A stretch of DNA of 64,000 bases from DASPJQ01 sp035299065. Lineage in GTDB: Bacteria; Bacteroidota; Bacteroidia; Flavobacteriales_D; UBA2798. Where the stretch lies: the NCBI GenBank assembly GCA_035299065.1, contig DATGXI010000082.1, positions 49,939-113,938 on the forward strand, in the 5' to 3' direction. The notes below the pieces were generated by a model, which did no database searches, was not told where the DNA came from, and saw only the letters and a list, made by a program, of their open reading frames with translations. This document shows, piece after piece, positions 43,389 through 53,400 of this stretch; position 1 is the stretch's first letter; each line of letters opens with the position of its first letter. Position numbers and translations under genes: made by a program.

Positions 43389-43787
43389 ATGGAAGAGGAA
43401 GTTGAGCTGGTTTTAAAATGGACAAAGGGAAAGCCCCCTTATGTGGGTGTTTTGTTTAAGAGTGCGTACCAGGCTGCAAAGTTAAACCAGGAATGGGTGC
43501 ATGAGCATGGAAACGGTTTGTATAAAATTGAGTTGGAACCAAAAAGTAAAACATTGCTGTTACTAACGGTGAGCGAACCTACGTTGCGTTTAAAGTATAC
43601 GTATAAAGTAAAATGGTACAACCCGGAAAAGTTAAAGGGATTTTTATATGCCACACGCGATGTTGAGCGATTGAATTTTGGCCATGTGCTGGTTGAGGCC
43701 AACGAATATAAACCGGTTATTACAACCCTTGCACGCAAATTGTGGGTGTTGCCGGTTAGCAAGATGGAGTTGGTGGAGGTGTATTGA
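43389..43787 (+). CDS. Protein of unknown function with repeat-derived tail
   Basis: 132 residues, no signal or membrane helix, rich in Lys, Val and aromatic residues (PTLRLKYTYKVKWYNPEKL). No family is recognised. The C-terminus SKMELVEVY nearly repeats the SKMTELVEVNY tail of the fibronectin-III protein at 4849-6840, although the two proteins are otherwise unrelated. Confidence 0.65.
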   Translation: MEEEVELVLKWTKGKPPYVGVLFKSAYQAAKLNQEWVHEHGNGLYKIELEPKSKTLLLLTVSEPTLRLKYTYKVKWYNPEKLKGFLYATRDVERLNFGHVLVEANEYKPVITTLARKLWVLPVSKMELVEVY

Positions 43788-43858
43788 GATTTGGAAATTT
43801 TAAGACACGGCCTTTTATTATACGGGCTGCAGCTTAACAAGCAAGATTCATTCAATTT

Positions 43859-44239
43859 TTATTCCCCGTCCCAGTCAATACCCTCATACCGCTCACCCAT
43901 CTCAAAATAGGTTTGTAAAACCGGGCGTATGATTTCACGGTTGTACAACCAATTGGCGGGATACTCGTCCTGCTGGGCATTGGGCAAAATAAAAATTTCA
44001 TACTGGTTGCGTGCATGGTTGTGGTTTACCGAACGCAAACCACCGTCACCATCATAACGCTGGTACCTGAAAAAAGCATAGTCGGCATTTACCAATACGG
44101 TTAAGCTGGTGTTGCCATGGCCGCTTATCCATATTTCACTATACACCCTTAATAAAACCGAATCAATCAGGCTATCAAGCTGGGCTGCCGAAAGTAAAAT
44201 TACTGCCTGGTTGTTTATGTGAATACGGATTGTTTCCAT
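43859..44239 (-). CDS. Imm1-like immunity protein candidate
   Basis: 126 residues from METIRIHINNQ; a longer frame to 44281 is less likely. The pattern LTVLVNADYAFFRYQRYDGDGGLRSVN followed by ILPNAQQDEYPANWLYN and the end GERYEGIDWDGE resembles the Imm1 family (GDaGf.S, eyP..wa..). Imm1 proteins neutralise deaminase-type polymorphic toxins. No toxin is adjacent, so it would be an orphan immunity gene. A family search is needed for certainty. Confidence 0.6.
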   Translation of the reverse strand: METIRIHINNQAVILLSAAQLDSLIDSVLLRVYSEIWISGHGNTSLTVLVNADYAFFRYQRYDGDGGLRSVNHNHARNQYEIFILPNAQQDEYPANWLYNREIIRPVLQTYFEMGERYEGIDWDGE

Positions 44240-44281
44240 GAAAATAGGGTGATCAAATATAGGATAAAACGGGTAAGCCAC

Positions 44282-44551
44282 TTTGTTTAATTACATGATA
44301 TGCCTGTTAGGTTAACCCCCGCTTGAAATGTTGCTGAATAAACATTTATACATTGCATAAACACACAAAACCAGCGCATTAAAAACTTTTGGCAATTTAT
44401 GGGCCCAAAAAGTAACCCTGCATAAATAGTATGCGTACATACATTAATCATTCACCAGTAATAACCTTAACGCGTTTACCCATGAAATATTTATGCTTTA
44501 CGGTGTAAACACATGAATATTCCATAAGACGTTGAAAAAAATTATGCGCTT
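44282..44551. other. Intergenic gap with one inverted repeat
   Basis: The 270-bp gap is A/T-rich. It holds a GTTTAC...GTAAAC inverted repeat near 44477-44510 and no promoter box that I would defend. No gene is visible. Confidence 0.4.
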
Positions 44552-44953
44552 ATGAAAACGAAAATTTTATTCCTGTTGCTATGCCTGCCTGTATGGTCAA
44601 AGGCCGAAACCAATGTTGATTCCATCAAACAAACTACCCTGAAACCTGTTGTGAGTGATTTTGTGAGTGAAGCGGTTATACTTGCTTACGAAATTAAAAC
44701 CACCAGCAACATTGACCTTATTAAAGAATACGCCACTGACCTGGCTGTTTTAAGTGATGAGCTCAAGGCTGCTGTTAAAGCGCTTTACCCGCATGCACCT
44801 TATGTTGACAACAAACATCCCTGGGAAATTTATGCCGATGCCATTGCCCAAAAAGCAAATGCCATTCACCACCTGTGTGACCGCAGTCCCGTTAAAATGC
44901 AAAAGCAATTGGAGGTACTGATTGAGGAACTGAGAGAAATGGAAAATTTTTGA
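44552..44953 (+). CDS. Exported helical protein of unknown function
   Basis: 133 residues with signal peptide MKTKILFLLLCLPVWSKAE. The mature part is predicted helical (ATDLAVLSDELKAAVKALYPHA, VKMQKQLEVLIEELREMENF). No family is recognised. Its stop is followed by a hairpin of the AATTCGGARYTCGA family. Confidence 0.7.
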   Translation: MKTKILFLLLCLPVWSKAETNVDSIKQTTLKPVVSDFVSEAVILAYEIKTTSNIDLIKEYATDLAVLSDELKAAVKALYPHAPYVDNKHPWEIYADAIAQKANAIHHLCDRSPVKMQKQLEVLIEELREMENF

Positions 44954-44964
44954 CACTTCGTTTG

Positions 44965-45011
44965 AATTTCGAATTTCGAGTTCCGAATTTCGAAACTCGG
45001 AATTCGAAATT
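44965..45011. repeat. AATTCGGARYTCGA-family hairpin (copy 2)
   Basis: The arms 44965-44982 and 44994-45011 pair over 18 bp with one G-U, around an 11-base loop (CCGAATTTCGA). It lies between convergent stops at 44953 and 45021. Confidence 0.85.
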
Positions 45012-45020
45012 GGGAATTCC

Positions 45021-47024
45021 CTAATTTTTCACATCATTTGCCAACTTTTTTTCCAGCACTGGGCTTATCATCATAAACCCAATAAAAGGATAATGCTTTA
45101 GTTCAAACCGCGCAACAGGCTCTTCGCCCGCAACTGCACGCACATGCACGTACACGTTAAAATCGTAAAAATTTTCACCCTCTTCTTTAAATTTAATTAA
45201 CGCATGGGGCATTTTTTCACTGGTGGTGGTTACCAGGTACCAGTTGTCGCCCCCGGCCGATTTTATTTTTTTTATCACTGTTGCCTCCAGTGTCTGGCCC
45301 GAGCTAAAAACAGCATTGGCTGAATTGAATACGCCCACAATTTTTTTTCCGCCTGATGGACCAAACAACGACAGGTTGTGGAACCCATAAAAATCAATAA
45401 ACTCCCATTTGTCTTTTTCCAGTTCAATGCGCGTGAACGATAATCCTACCACCAAAATAATCCACACGTTGTAAGCCAAACTTTGCCCCAGTGTTTTTTC
45501 CCCTTCGGCCAGTCCATAGGTAAACGCTGTTATTATAAATTCAATGAGTATGATGAGTGACAGGCTGCAAATAATCCATATGCTTTTTGTTTTTAGCGCG
45601 CTTTTTTTTGACTCGTCAAAACGCTCACTTTGGTTGAGGCAATTGCTTATGAATGATCCCAGCGCAAACATACCACAAATGGTGAGCAGTGTTGCCAACC
45701 ACCACAAATGTTGCGAAAGCAAAAAATTATAAGTGCCGTGTATACACATGGCCAGTACAAAACACAAGGGCACCCAATACCATTTTTTACCATTGAATTT
45801 TACCAGTACAAAACCATAAGCGGTTAATGAACCGGTAAACACGTGCATGGCTACTGCCAGTACGGCACGCCTGCTGGTAATGGTCACATCATAATAATGA
45901 CCAAAGTACAAAATGTTTTCTTCAAAGGCAAAAACCAGGGCGCTTATGGCTCCCATAAGCAAAAGTGTAAACGGATTTATGGCTTTGCGCGGTGCAAACA
46001 ACAGCACAAGTACAACCGGCAACAATTTCATGAACTCCTCAATTAAACCGGTAACCAGTATATCTTCCTGCAATGATCGCCATATGTAAATTTCCATGGT
46101 CAGCAACAGGTAATACATGCCATCATACAACATAAGTGTAAATGGGCCAAGCACCAGTGCCAGGAAAAAAACAACTGCGAGTACGCGCAGGTTAATATCC
46201 TTAAAAACATTCATGGCCAGTAAAAAAATAAACCAGGCCAAAAACACCAGTAAAGCAACCAGTATTTCAATAACGCTGTGCGTGTAAAAAAGAGGTTCGT
46301 ACAGGGCGCGTATATAAAGCATGGGCGAAATGCAAAGCCCCAGCCACCGTTTCTTTTCGGCATCTATGTGTATATCCGCAGCATTGGCTTGTTCCAGTTT
46401 TGATTTTAATTCATTGCGGTTATCTTTTTGATAACTCAGTTCAAGCAAGAGCTGGGTCCAGGCATATTCATTTTTTTGGTTTACCGCAATTTCACGTTCA
46501 AGGTACATTAAGTTGCTATCGGGCGCATAGGTTAATTCACATATGTTGTAGCACAATTCATTTACATACGGGCGCTGCTGGTTGTGCATTTGCCCAAGGT
46601 CATTCAGCAGTTGTTGCTTGCTGGTGTTGTGCTTTATTTCAAAGGCAAGCAGGGTTGTGCCGTAAATGCCCACATCACGCATAATTTTGCTGGTTGAGCG
46701 TTTACATTTTTCGTAATAGGCATTTACGTCACCAATTGTTTTTTGCAGGGTGCCGTTCAGGAGCGTGCGCTCGCGCAACTCAAGCAAGGTATACGCAGTC
46801 AGAAATTGGGCGTGGCGCTTAAAATCGGTGGGATGTTTGTACACATCAAGCAGGGCCACATCGGCCGCCTTGTAAAAATTACCGCGTTCCTGCCAGTACG
46901 TTATTTCCTGTGTTGTACCGGTAAACCGTGGTTGCGGGTTTACCATGCGCATGCACAGCCAGCCCAGCAACCAGGCGGGTATGATTATGTAAAAAAATAC
47001 ACGGAATACAAGCGGTAACTTCAA
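45021..47024 (-). CDS. PrsW-type glutamic intramembrane protease with large extra domains
   Basis: 667 residues, much longer than classical PrsW (about 220). An N-terminal membrane helix (VFFYIIIPAWLLGWLCM) and a soluble, TPR-like region (about 60-215) precede a multi-helix core (about 235-510) with the PrsW motifs TGLIEEFMKLLPVV (EExxK), FAFEENILYFG, AVAMHVFTGSLTAYG and AMCIHGTYNFLL. A C-terminal soluble beta-rich domain runs from about 540. It probably cleaves or senses membrane proteins. The upstream gene (gap 8 bases) also encodes a membrane protein and may be its partner. Confidence 0.85.
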   Translation of the reverse strand: MKLPLVFRVFFYIIIPAWLLGWLCMRMVNPQPRFTGTTQEITYWQERGNFYKAADVALLDVYKHPTDFKRHAQFLTAYTLLELRERTLLNGTLQKTIGDVNAYYEKCKRSTSKIMRDVGIYGTTLLAFEIKHNTSKQQLLNDLGQMHNQQRPYVNELCYNICELTYAPDSNLMYLEREIAVNQKNEYAWTQLLLELSYQKDNRNELKSKLEQANAADIHIDAEKKRWLGLCISPMLYIRALYEPLFYTHSVIEILVALLVFLAWFIFLLAMNVFKDINLRVLAVVFFLALVLGPFTLMLYDGMYYLLLTMEIYIWRSLQEDILVTGLIEEFMKLLPVVLVLLFAPRKAINPFTLLLMGAISALVFAFEENILYFGHYYDVTITSRRAVLAVAMHVFTGSLTAYGFVLVKFNGKKWYWVPLCFVLAMCIHGTYNFLLSQHLWWLATLLTICGMFALGSFISNCLNQSERFDESKKSALKTKSIWIICSLSLIILIEFIITAFTYGLAEGEKTLGQSLAYNVWIILVVGLSFTRIELEKDKWEFIDFYGFHNLSLFGPSGGKKIVGVFNSANAVFSSGQTLEATVIKKIKSAGGDNWYLVTTTSEKMPHALIKFKEEGENFYDFNVYVHVRAVAGEEPVARFELKHYPFIGFMMISPVLEKKLANDVKN

Positions 47025-47032
47025 TGCAGGAT

Positions 47033-47734
47033 TTATTCGGTTACAATGGTGCTATCAGCAAGTGTTGTATCGGTTTCTTCAGGCACCACTTCCTCCTCTG
47101 CTTCTTCCTTTACGGGTTCAGGTTTGTAATTGGGATCGGGGCTCATGCGTTTGCCATAAAACACATCAAGTCCTAAAAGGCCCTTGTGGTAAATAATATC
47201 CAAAAACGGCATGCTTTGTTTTTTTATGGCCTGCAGGTAAGGCATGCTGCGCATAGTAGGGCTGCCCTGGTAGGCGTCATTTTCCAGTAAAAAAACAGCT
47301 TCGGCATTGGAGTCAAGAATATAGTCGCGGTCAAAACCAACAATGCGGTGGCGTTCATATTGCTCGGTACTGCTGGCTCCAACCCAGTTAAGCGTAAGTA
47401 GCATACCCGTTAGTGCAAAGCCCACGCCCAGGTTATACAGACCATAAATGCTTATTGGTATTCTGAAATGTTTTTGAATAAAGGCCTGGCTGTAAAAAAG
47501 TTTCCATTGTATAACAAATGAAAGTATGGCCAGGGCAACTACACCCAGCAATAATTGCATAAGGCTTATTAAGGTAAAGGTCCAAACAAAAATGGTAAGA
47601 ATGCCGCCAAACACAATGCCAAAAATGGTGAAGGTAAGTGACCAGTGCCATTCCTGTTTTTTGGGTTTGTTTTTTTTGAGTTGCGCTAAAAGTTCAGGAC
47701 TAATGTGTCCCGGCTTACGGTAATTGTTGCTCAT
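47033..47734 (-). CDS. Membrane protein of unknown function, PrsW operon partner
   Basis: 233 residues. A basic start (PGHISPELLAQLKKNKPKKQEWHW) leads to three or four membrane helices at about 30-55, 58-80 and 95-120. A soluble domain (about 125-205) and an acidic tail (EEAEEEVVPEETDTTLADS) follow. Co-transcribed with the PrsW-type protease, so it may be a substrate, chaperone or regulator of it. No known family. Confidence 0.72.
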   Translation of the reverse strand: MSNNYRKPGHISPELLAQLKKNKPKKQEWHWSLTFTIFGIVFGGILTIFVWTFTLISLMQLLLGVVALAILSFVIQWKLFYSQAFIQKHFRIPISIYGLYNLGVGFALTGMLLTLNWVGASSTEQYERHRIVGFDRDYILDSNAEAVFLLENDAYQGSPTMRSMPYLQAIKKQSMPFLDIIYHKGLLGLDVFYGKRMSPDPNYKPEPVKEEAEEEVVPEETDTTLADSTIVTE

Positions 47735-47827
47735 TTAAAAATTGGTTTTTGATAAGAATATGCTGTAACGTAAAACTGGCTGAATTGTTTCAGGCTTTGG
47801 TTGGCGGTTGGTGATGAGTCAATTGCG

Positions 47828-47881
47828 AATTTCGAGTTTCGAATTTCGAACCCCGCAATTCGGAATTCGAAACTCGAAATT
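47828..47881. repeat. AATTCGGARYTCGA-family hairpin (copy 3)
   Basis: The arms 47828-47849 and 47860-47881 pair over 22 bp with one mismatch around a 10-base loop (ACCCCGCAAT). It lies 11 bases past the stop of the minus-strand T9SS cargo gene at 47892. Confidence 0.88.
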
Positions 47882-47891
47882 CTGAATTGAC

Positions 47892-49460
47892 TCACCTGTT
47901 TACTATAAACTTTTTTACCGCTGAATTACACCTGACAAAATACACCCCGTTGGGCAAATCATGCACGTCTATTTCCGTACGGCCAGCGTTTATAACTGTT
48001 TGTTTGAGCACATGGCCGGTAATGTCAACAAGCACAATAAAACCGTTTTGTGTCGTGGCTTCAATAGTTAATTTGTGTGTTGCGGGGTTGGGGTAAAACG
48101 TGAAGGTGAAATTATTTTCAACTTCAATGACATTAATCGACCCTGAGCATAACAAGTAATCGTTAAGTGGCGCATGAATATCACTAAAAACAGGAGATAT
48201 ATAAATCCCACCGCTTAATACTGTACTTACTTGCAATACCGCAGGTACGCTTAAAGCCGTTGGTATTAATACTAAGGCCGAATCATTGCAACCGCTGTTC
48301 CCTAATGAATCAGTTTTTACAAAATATGTGTGCGTAAATGTATAACCTATTACTGGTGATGAATTCGCCAGTAAGCTATAGCCACCGTCAGGTGTTTGAT
48401 GAACTGTGAGACCCTCTTGCGCATAGCCAAGACTACTAATGTATTTTTTAGACCATACTATATTTCCACTTGTATCCGTTTTAGCAAGAAAAGGATGAAA
48501 CTTGGGTGTTGATGGAGAATTATAAGTAGTTCCAGTTATAATATAACCATTATCTACGGGCTCTATGAAACGGCCTAATTCCGTAGCGCCTCCTGTTATT
48601 TTATTTACCCATTGTGTATTCCCTGTTGCATTTAGTTTAGTAAATATCATTTCTTCGCCAATTAATCCAGATGTCAATGTGTAACCAGTTGCTATATAAC
48701 CGCCATCATCAACGGGTCGCGTGTGATAAAAATCGCTAATATCATTTAGAGCAGGTTCGTACGTATTTGACCATTGTAGATTACCAATACTGTCAACCTT
48801 TACAATATAAGCATCATAATCATTGGTTAGTGATGTAAAACTTGAAGAAGTACCCCCAATGATAAATCCCATATCGCTTGTTTGATAAACCGAATGTGGG
48901 TAATCATTTTTAGTTCCACCATACGTTTTTGTCCACTGCACATTGCCGGTAGAATTTGCTTTGACTAAATAGAAGTCCTCTCCACCCGCACCAAAACTTT
49001 TTGTCATGCCACAAACAATATAACCGCTGTCAGCCGTTTGTTGAACATGGGTTCCATAATCATCCAATGAACCGCCAACAACTGTTGACCATAAAATATT
49101 GCCTAACGAATCAGCCTTTAACAAAAGTATATCGCCTTGTCCAGAACCAAAACTATTGGTGATTCCTGTCAGAATGTATCCCCCATCGAACGTCAGTTTA
49201 ACATCCCAACCTGTATCATCAGCGGGTCCATGATATGTTTTTTTCCACAAAGTGTCCCCGTCAGCGTTTGTTTTTACCAAAAGAATATCACTTGATACAG
49301 GCATTGTAGAATTGTCAGGACAAAATCCACAAAAGACATAACCCTGATCGTTGGTAAGAATACTGCAATATGGCACATTAGAATAATAATGCTGAAAAAC
49401 TACCTGTGCTTTTAATAATAAGTTAGACAATAAAAAAAGTATAAGCAATAATTTTTTCAT
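47892..49460 (-). CDS. T9SS-exported repeat protein (propeller-like) with C-terminal sorting domain
   Basis: 522 residues from MKKLLLILFLLSNLLLKAQ; a longer frame to 49502 places residues before the signal. About eight 48-residue repeats of the form DGGYIxxGxTxSxGxGxxDxxLxKxDxxGNxxWxxTxGGxxxDxG suggest a beta-propeller. The T9SS type A sorting domain closes it (FTFYPNPATHKLTIEAT...DLPNGVYFVRCNSAVKKFIVNR). The protein is a surface or secreted one. It is the last of three adjacent minus-strand T9SS cargo genes. Confidence 0.9.
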   Translation of the reverse strand: MKKLLLILFLLSNLLLKAQVVFQHYYSNVPYCSILTNDQGYVFCGFCPDNSTMPVSSDILLVKTNADGDTLWKKTYHGPADDTGWDVKLTFDGGYILTGITNSFGSGQGDILLLKADSLGNILWSTVVGGSLDDYGTHVQQTADSGYIVCGMTKSFGAGGEDFYLVKANSTGNVQWTKTYGGTKNDYPHSVYQTSDMGFIIGGTSSSFTSLTNDYDAYIVKVDSIGNLQWSNTYEPALNDISDFYHTRPVDDGGYIATGYTLTSGLIGEEMIFTKLNATGNTQWVNKITGGATELGRFIEPVDNGYIITGTTYNSPSTPKFHPFLAKTDTSGNIVWSKKYISSLGYAQEGLTVHQTPDGGYSLLANSSPVIGYTFTHTYFVKTDSLGNSGCNDSALVLIPTALSVPAVLQVSTVLSGGIYISPVFSDIHAPLNDYLLCSGSINVIEVENNFTFTFYPNPATHKLTIEATTQNGFIVLVDITGHVLKQTVINAGRTEIDVHDLPNGVYFVRCNSAVKKFIVNR

Positions 49461-49537
49461 ACTGAATAAATATACCTTTTTTCTGTTTATTGTTTTATAC
49501 ATAACTAGACAAAGGCTACAAATACAGGATTAAAGGA

Positions 49538-50476
49538 CTAATGATGATTTATAACTAGTTTTCTTGTTATAGAAGGACTTCTAAGGAGATAGACTCCATT
49601 AGGAAAATTACCCACATCAAATTCAGTTCGTGTTGAATTTAATGAAATTTGTTTTAATACATTTCCCATTAGATCATATAGGAAAATTGGACCATTTGGG
49701 CTATTGGTTTCAATAATGACTTTATTTGTTGCTGGATTTGGAAACACAGAAAAAGCATAATTTTCCTTTTTTTCATCAACACCCGTAATTTGAGTTATAC
49801 TGACATCATCGATATAATAGTAAGATTGCTTTGCAGTGCTTTGAGGATCTACGTCAATTGTATCAGTATTACTATCATCTTTAAAGTTACCGATTGTAAT
49901 ATACATCTCGCCTCCTAATGCAGTGTATACTCCCGATATCAACGTCCATCCAACCGAATCAGTCAAAAACAATCCAGGAGAAGACTTTATTTGTGCAGAA
50001 TAATTTAAATAATATTGATTAGAAGAAGTAACTGGACTATTGGACAATAGTAATTCGATTTCATCAATAGCGCAATGATAAGAAAAGTTGATAGCGAGAT
50101 TGACATAAAACTGAATTGAATATTGTTCACCGCTTTCTAATGTATCAAGTAATTGAACTTGTATGTATTCACGGGATGATGACCCTCCATAAACGTAAAC
50201 ACCAGCATACGCGTGGCCCGAATGTGGATACTGGTAACCATTAAAATTGTAAGGAACCCCAGCTACGTTTGTATCAGAACAAGTATCATATAAATCCGGT
50301 GAACAAGTGGTAGGATTATACCAAGGAGTCGCAAGATTTATTTCGTTAGGGAACATACTTAAATCGGGACAAGAAGTGAATACCTCAAAACTTGAATTTG
50401 GGACAAGATTTTGACTATAAATAGCCTTGGTACTTGCAAGTACCAAGGCTATCAATATGAATAGGCTTTTAATCAC
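49538..50476 (-). CDS. T9SS-exported protein with carbohydrate-binding-like domain
   Basis: 312 residues with signal peptide MIKSLFILIALVLASTKAIYSQ. The segment LVPNSSFEVFTSCPDLSMFPNEINLATPWYNPTTCSPDLYDTCS...GYAGVYVYGGSSSREYIQVQL is a jelly-roll-like module, also present at about residues 245-455 of the neighbouring 1525-residue protein. The C-terminus is a type A sorting domain (FSVFPNPATNKVIIETN...FPNGVYLLRSPSITRKLVINHH). Surface-exposed; function unknown. Confidence 0.87.
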   Translation of the reverse strand: MIKSLFILIALVLASTKAIYSQNLVPNSSFEVFTSCPDLSMFPNEINLATPWYNPTTCSPDLYDTCSDTNVAGVPYNFNGYQYPHSGHAYAGVYVYGGSSSREYIQVQLLDTLESGEQYSIQFYVNLAINFSYHCAIDEIELLLSNSPVTSSNQYYLNYSAQIKSSPGLFLTDSVGWTLISGVYTALGGEMYITIGNFKDDSNTDTIDVDPQSTAKQSYYYIDDVSITQITGVDEKKENYAFSVFPNPATNKVIIETNSPNGPIFLYDLMGNVLKQISLNSTRTEFDVGNFPNGVYLLRSPSITRKLVINHH

Positions 50477-50491
50477 CTCACAAATATACGC

Positions 50492-53400
50492 TTATTTTAT
50501 GATAATAATCTTATCAGCATGTGTCAATTTGCCATTAATATCTATGGCAACCGTATAAATACCGTTTCCAAGATCAAAACCACCGATTGTTAACTGTTTC
50601 TGGTCGTTGTTTAAATTAAAATTAGCCAACAATCGTCCGGTAGCGTCATGGATTTTAAGATTACCACGTTCATTATGTTTAAGGTTGTAGTTCAAAATCA
50701 TGTTGCCATTATTTGGATTAGGATATATAAGGAAACGAGAATCCTGAACAATTTTTGAAGGTAATTGTTCGTCTTGCTGAACAGATACTTTGGCTTCGGC
50801 ATCGCAATTATCATCGAAGTCAATTACTCCATCCTCAATTAGCATTAATAAAGAACGGCTTGAAGCAACAGCGGGGCCACCTTCAACAGGACATTGTTCT
50901 GCAATATAATACAAAGTATCAACTTCGGATGGTGCGTAGACATAATTACTATCAATCATTAGTTTCAAGAATAGATTGTTATATAATTGAAGGTTTTGCT
51001 CAATAGTATTTGTTGGCGATACTGTATTATTAATGTTATCGGCATTGATAAAGTTACTTAACATTATCAAGCTATCTATCGATGTAAACTGTCCAATAGG
51101 TTGGCTATTCTGATTTGAATAAAAATTTTGTAAATCGGAACTACCTAATAACAAAGCGTCATTTGAGATTTCTCCATAAGTGAAATGATCCAACTGCCAG
51201 TTAACTTCATCCGAATATACCGACAGATTGATTGTGTCGTTAGCTAAATCTTCAAGATAATTAATATTGTTTGTGTCAGAAGATAAATCCTTCTCGGCAT
51301 AAACCGGTTCATCATCTAAAACAAAAGCGGGAACAAAACCACAAGAACTTAAGCTACCAGTTGCATTTACAAGAGATGTTGTCCATACGTAAGCAGTTCC
51401 TGTCAACTGAGAATTTACAGATGGCCTGGTAGCCAAGCCGGTTGTTGCATTTACCACATAGAGTGTAGAACTTGTTGCCACTGAAGAGTTCGCCATTGTA
51501 TGACAATCTGTAAAATAATTACCCGCTGTCAAGTCCCATACATTTCCGCTTGGCGTTGTAGCATTTCCTTGCGTTCCGATAACACCACTTGCAAGTAAAG
51601 TAAATCCTTCCCGTGCTCTACGCATTGTGTTTTGTGTAATACCGTAGGTAGGTGTTAAACTTGTACAACCTCCTTGAAAAGCTAAACTACGTCCTGCATC
51701 TTCCATTAAATTGCATTTTATAGTCATGTTTGTGCTGCTAATGGCGTAAATACCGTATGAATTTAAATTGCCCCCGCTTAACCCGGCCGTTGTTACATTG
51801 TACTTGGTATGGTTGTTATTTATAATTGTTTTATCACACTGAAAGGCCCTAATACCGGCTTGTGTTCCTGTACCAGCATAACGTGCGGTGATACTATTTG
51901 TTGCTACTGTGAAACCTGGTTGTTTAACATTTGATAGATTAACACCATAATTAGCTTCGGTGATTATATTGTCTTTTATTTCTTTGGGTGAAGCTGTAGG
52001 AAGCACAGTGCCAGGATCCTGAATATAAATGGCATTGGTAGTTTTACCGTTTGCGTTGGCTAAAATGGTATTGGTGTTTACCTGCAGAGAGTGTGCCGTT
52101 ACACTCGAAACTCTGGTAATTAAAATGGCATCATCACAATTGGTCAGGGTATTACCTGTCACCACAATAGCACTTGTATTTGACGCTCTTATATACATAC
52201 CCTGGTCACCAATGGTGTTGCCCAAAAAGGTTTGGGTAACACTGTTATAAAACGTATTATTCTTAACGTTTACCGTTTTGTAATAATCAACATACGCCCC
52301 CCTGTAACAATCAGTAAATGTATTTGGTTGATTGGCTAAAGTTCCTCCAATTGTAACCTGGTATGCCGAAGAGATTGTACCGGCAGCATGAACTCCATAA
52401 CCACCTAAGAAGCTATAACAAGTTGAACAGGGATACGTGTCTTGCATATACTGAAATGTATTGTTATAAATTGCAGCACTTGAATTGTTGAGCTTCACAC
52501 CGGCTTTTAAGCAATCAAAAATATTCTGTACGGTGGAAGAAGATGTATTTCCAATTGTTAAAGAAGTTACACCTGAAGCCCAAACACCAAAGCAACTCAA
52601 CTCTGTGGCATAGGGGGCTTTCATAGATGTTTTGATAAATCCGGTTAGCGGGGTTACTCCGCCTTTTAAAGCAGCTACGCTATAATTGCTTGCCGGGTTT
52701 GCAAAACTTGGAATATACCTAGAAGTAAAAATGCAGTTTTGAACTGTCCCTAAATATGCTCCGGCATATGTTTGAACCTGCACCGCTATTCTGTTTCTGT
52801 TAAAAATTACTGTATTCAATGTGAAAGGGCTGCCGTTTTGTGAAACCACTCCGTTTAAGGCATCTTCAATAAATGCGCTTCCATAAGCATTAAAGAAAGT
52901 GTTAGGAGGACCAGTTGCTCCTAAAAGGTAAATACCATCCCACATATCTCCACAGGCATAAAAGTGAGTCTGCGAATTTACAGTAGTCGTGCAATTGGTT
53001 GAAATTAAAATTTTAGTGCCTGCTGCCATTTTAAAGTTGCAATTGCTGAATGTGATATTTGTGTGAATAATTGTAAGATCGCCTAAACACTCAATATTTG
53101 CATTGCTTATTGTCAATGGCGTACCCACAGCACCGCCAAATGTGGTAACGCTGTTAGCGCCTCCAATTGGAACAGTATAGTTAATGGTAACGTTACACTG
53201 CGGATAAACAACTGTTACAATAGTTGTATCCTGCGCGGTACATCCCCACGTATTTGTAGCTGTTGCCGTATAAACTGTGGTCACCGGGGGTGTTACCACA
53301 ACGGGTGAACCCGTCATGCCTCCCGGAGCCCAGGAATACGTTACCCCGGTTGATGGGGTTGCAACGGCAGTTAGCGTACTTGAACTTCCCATGTTAACTG

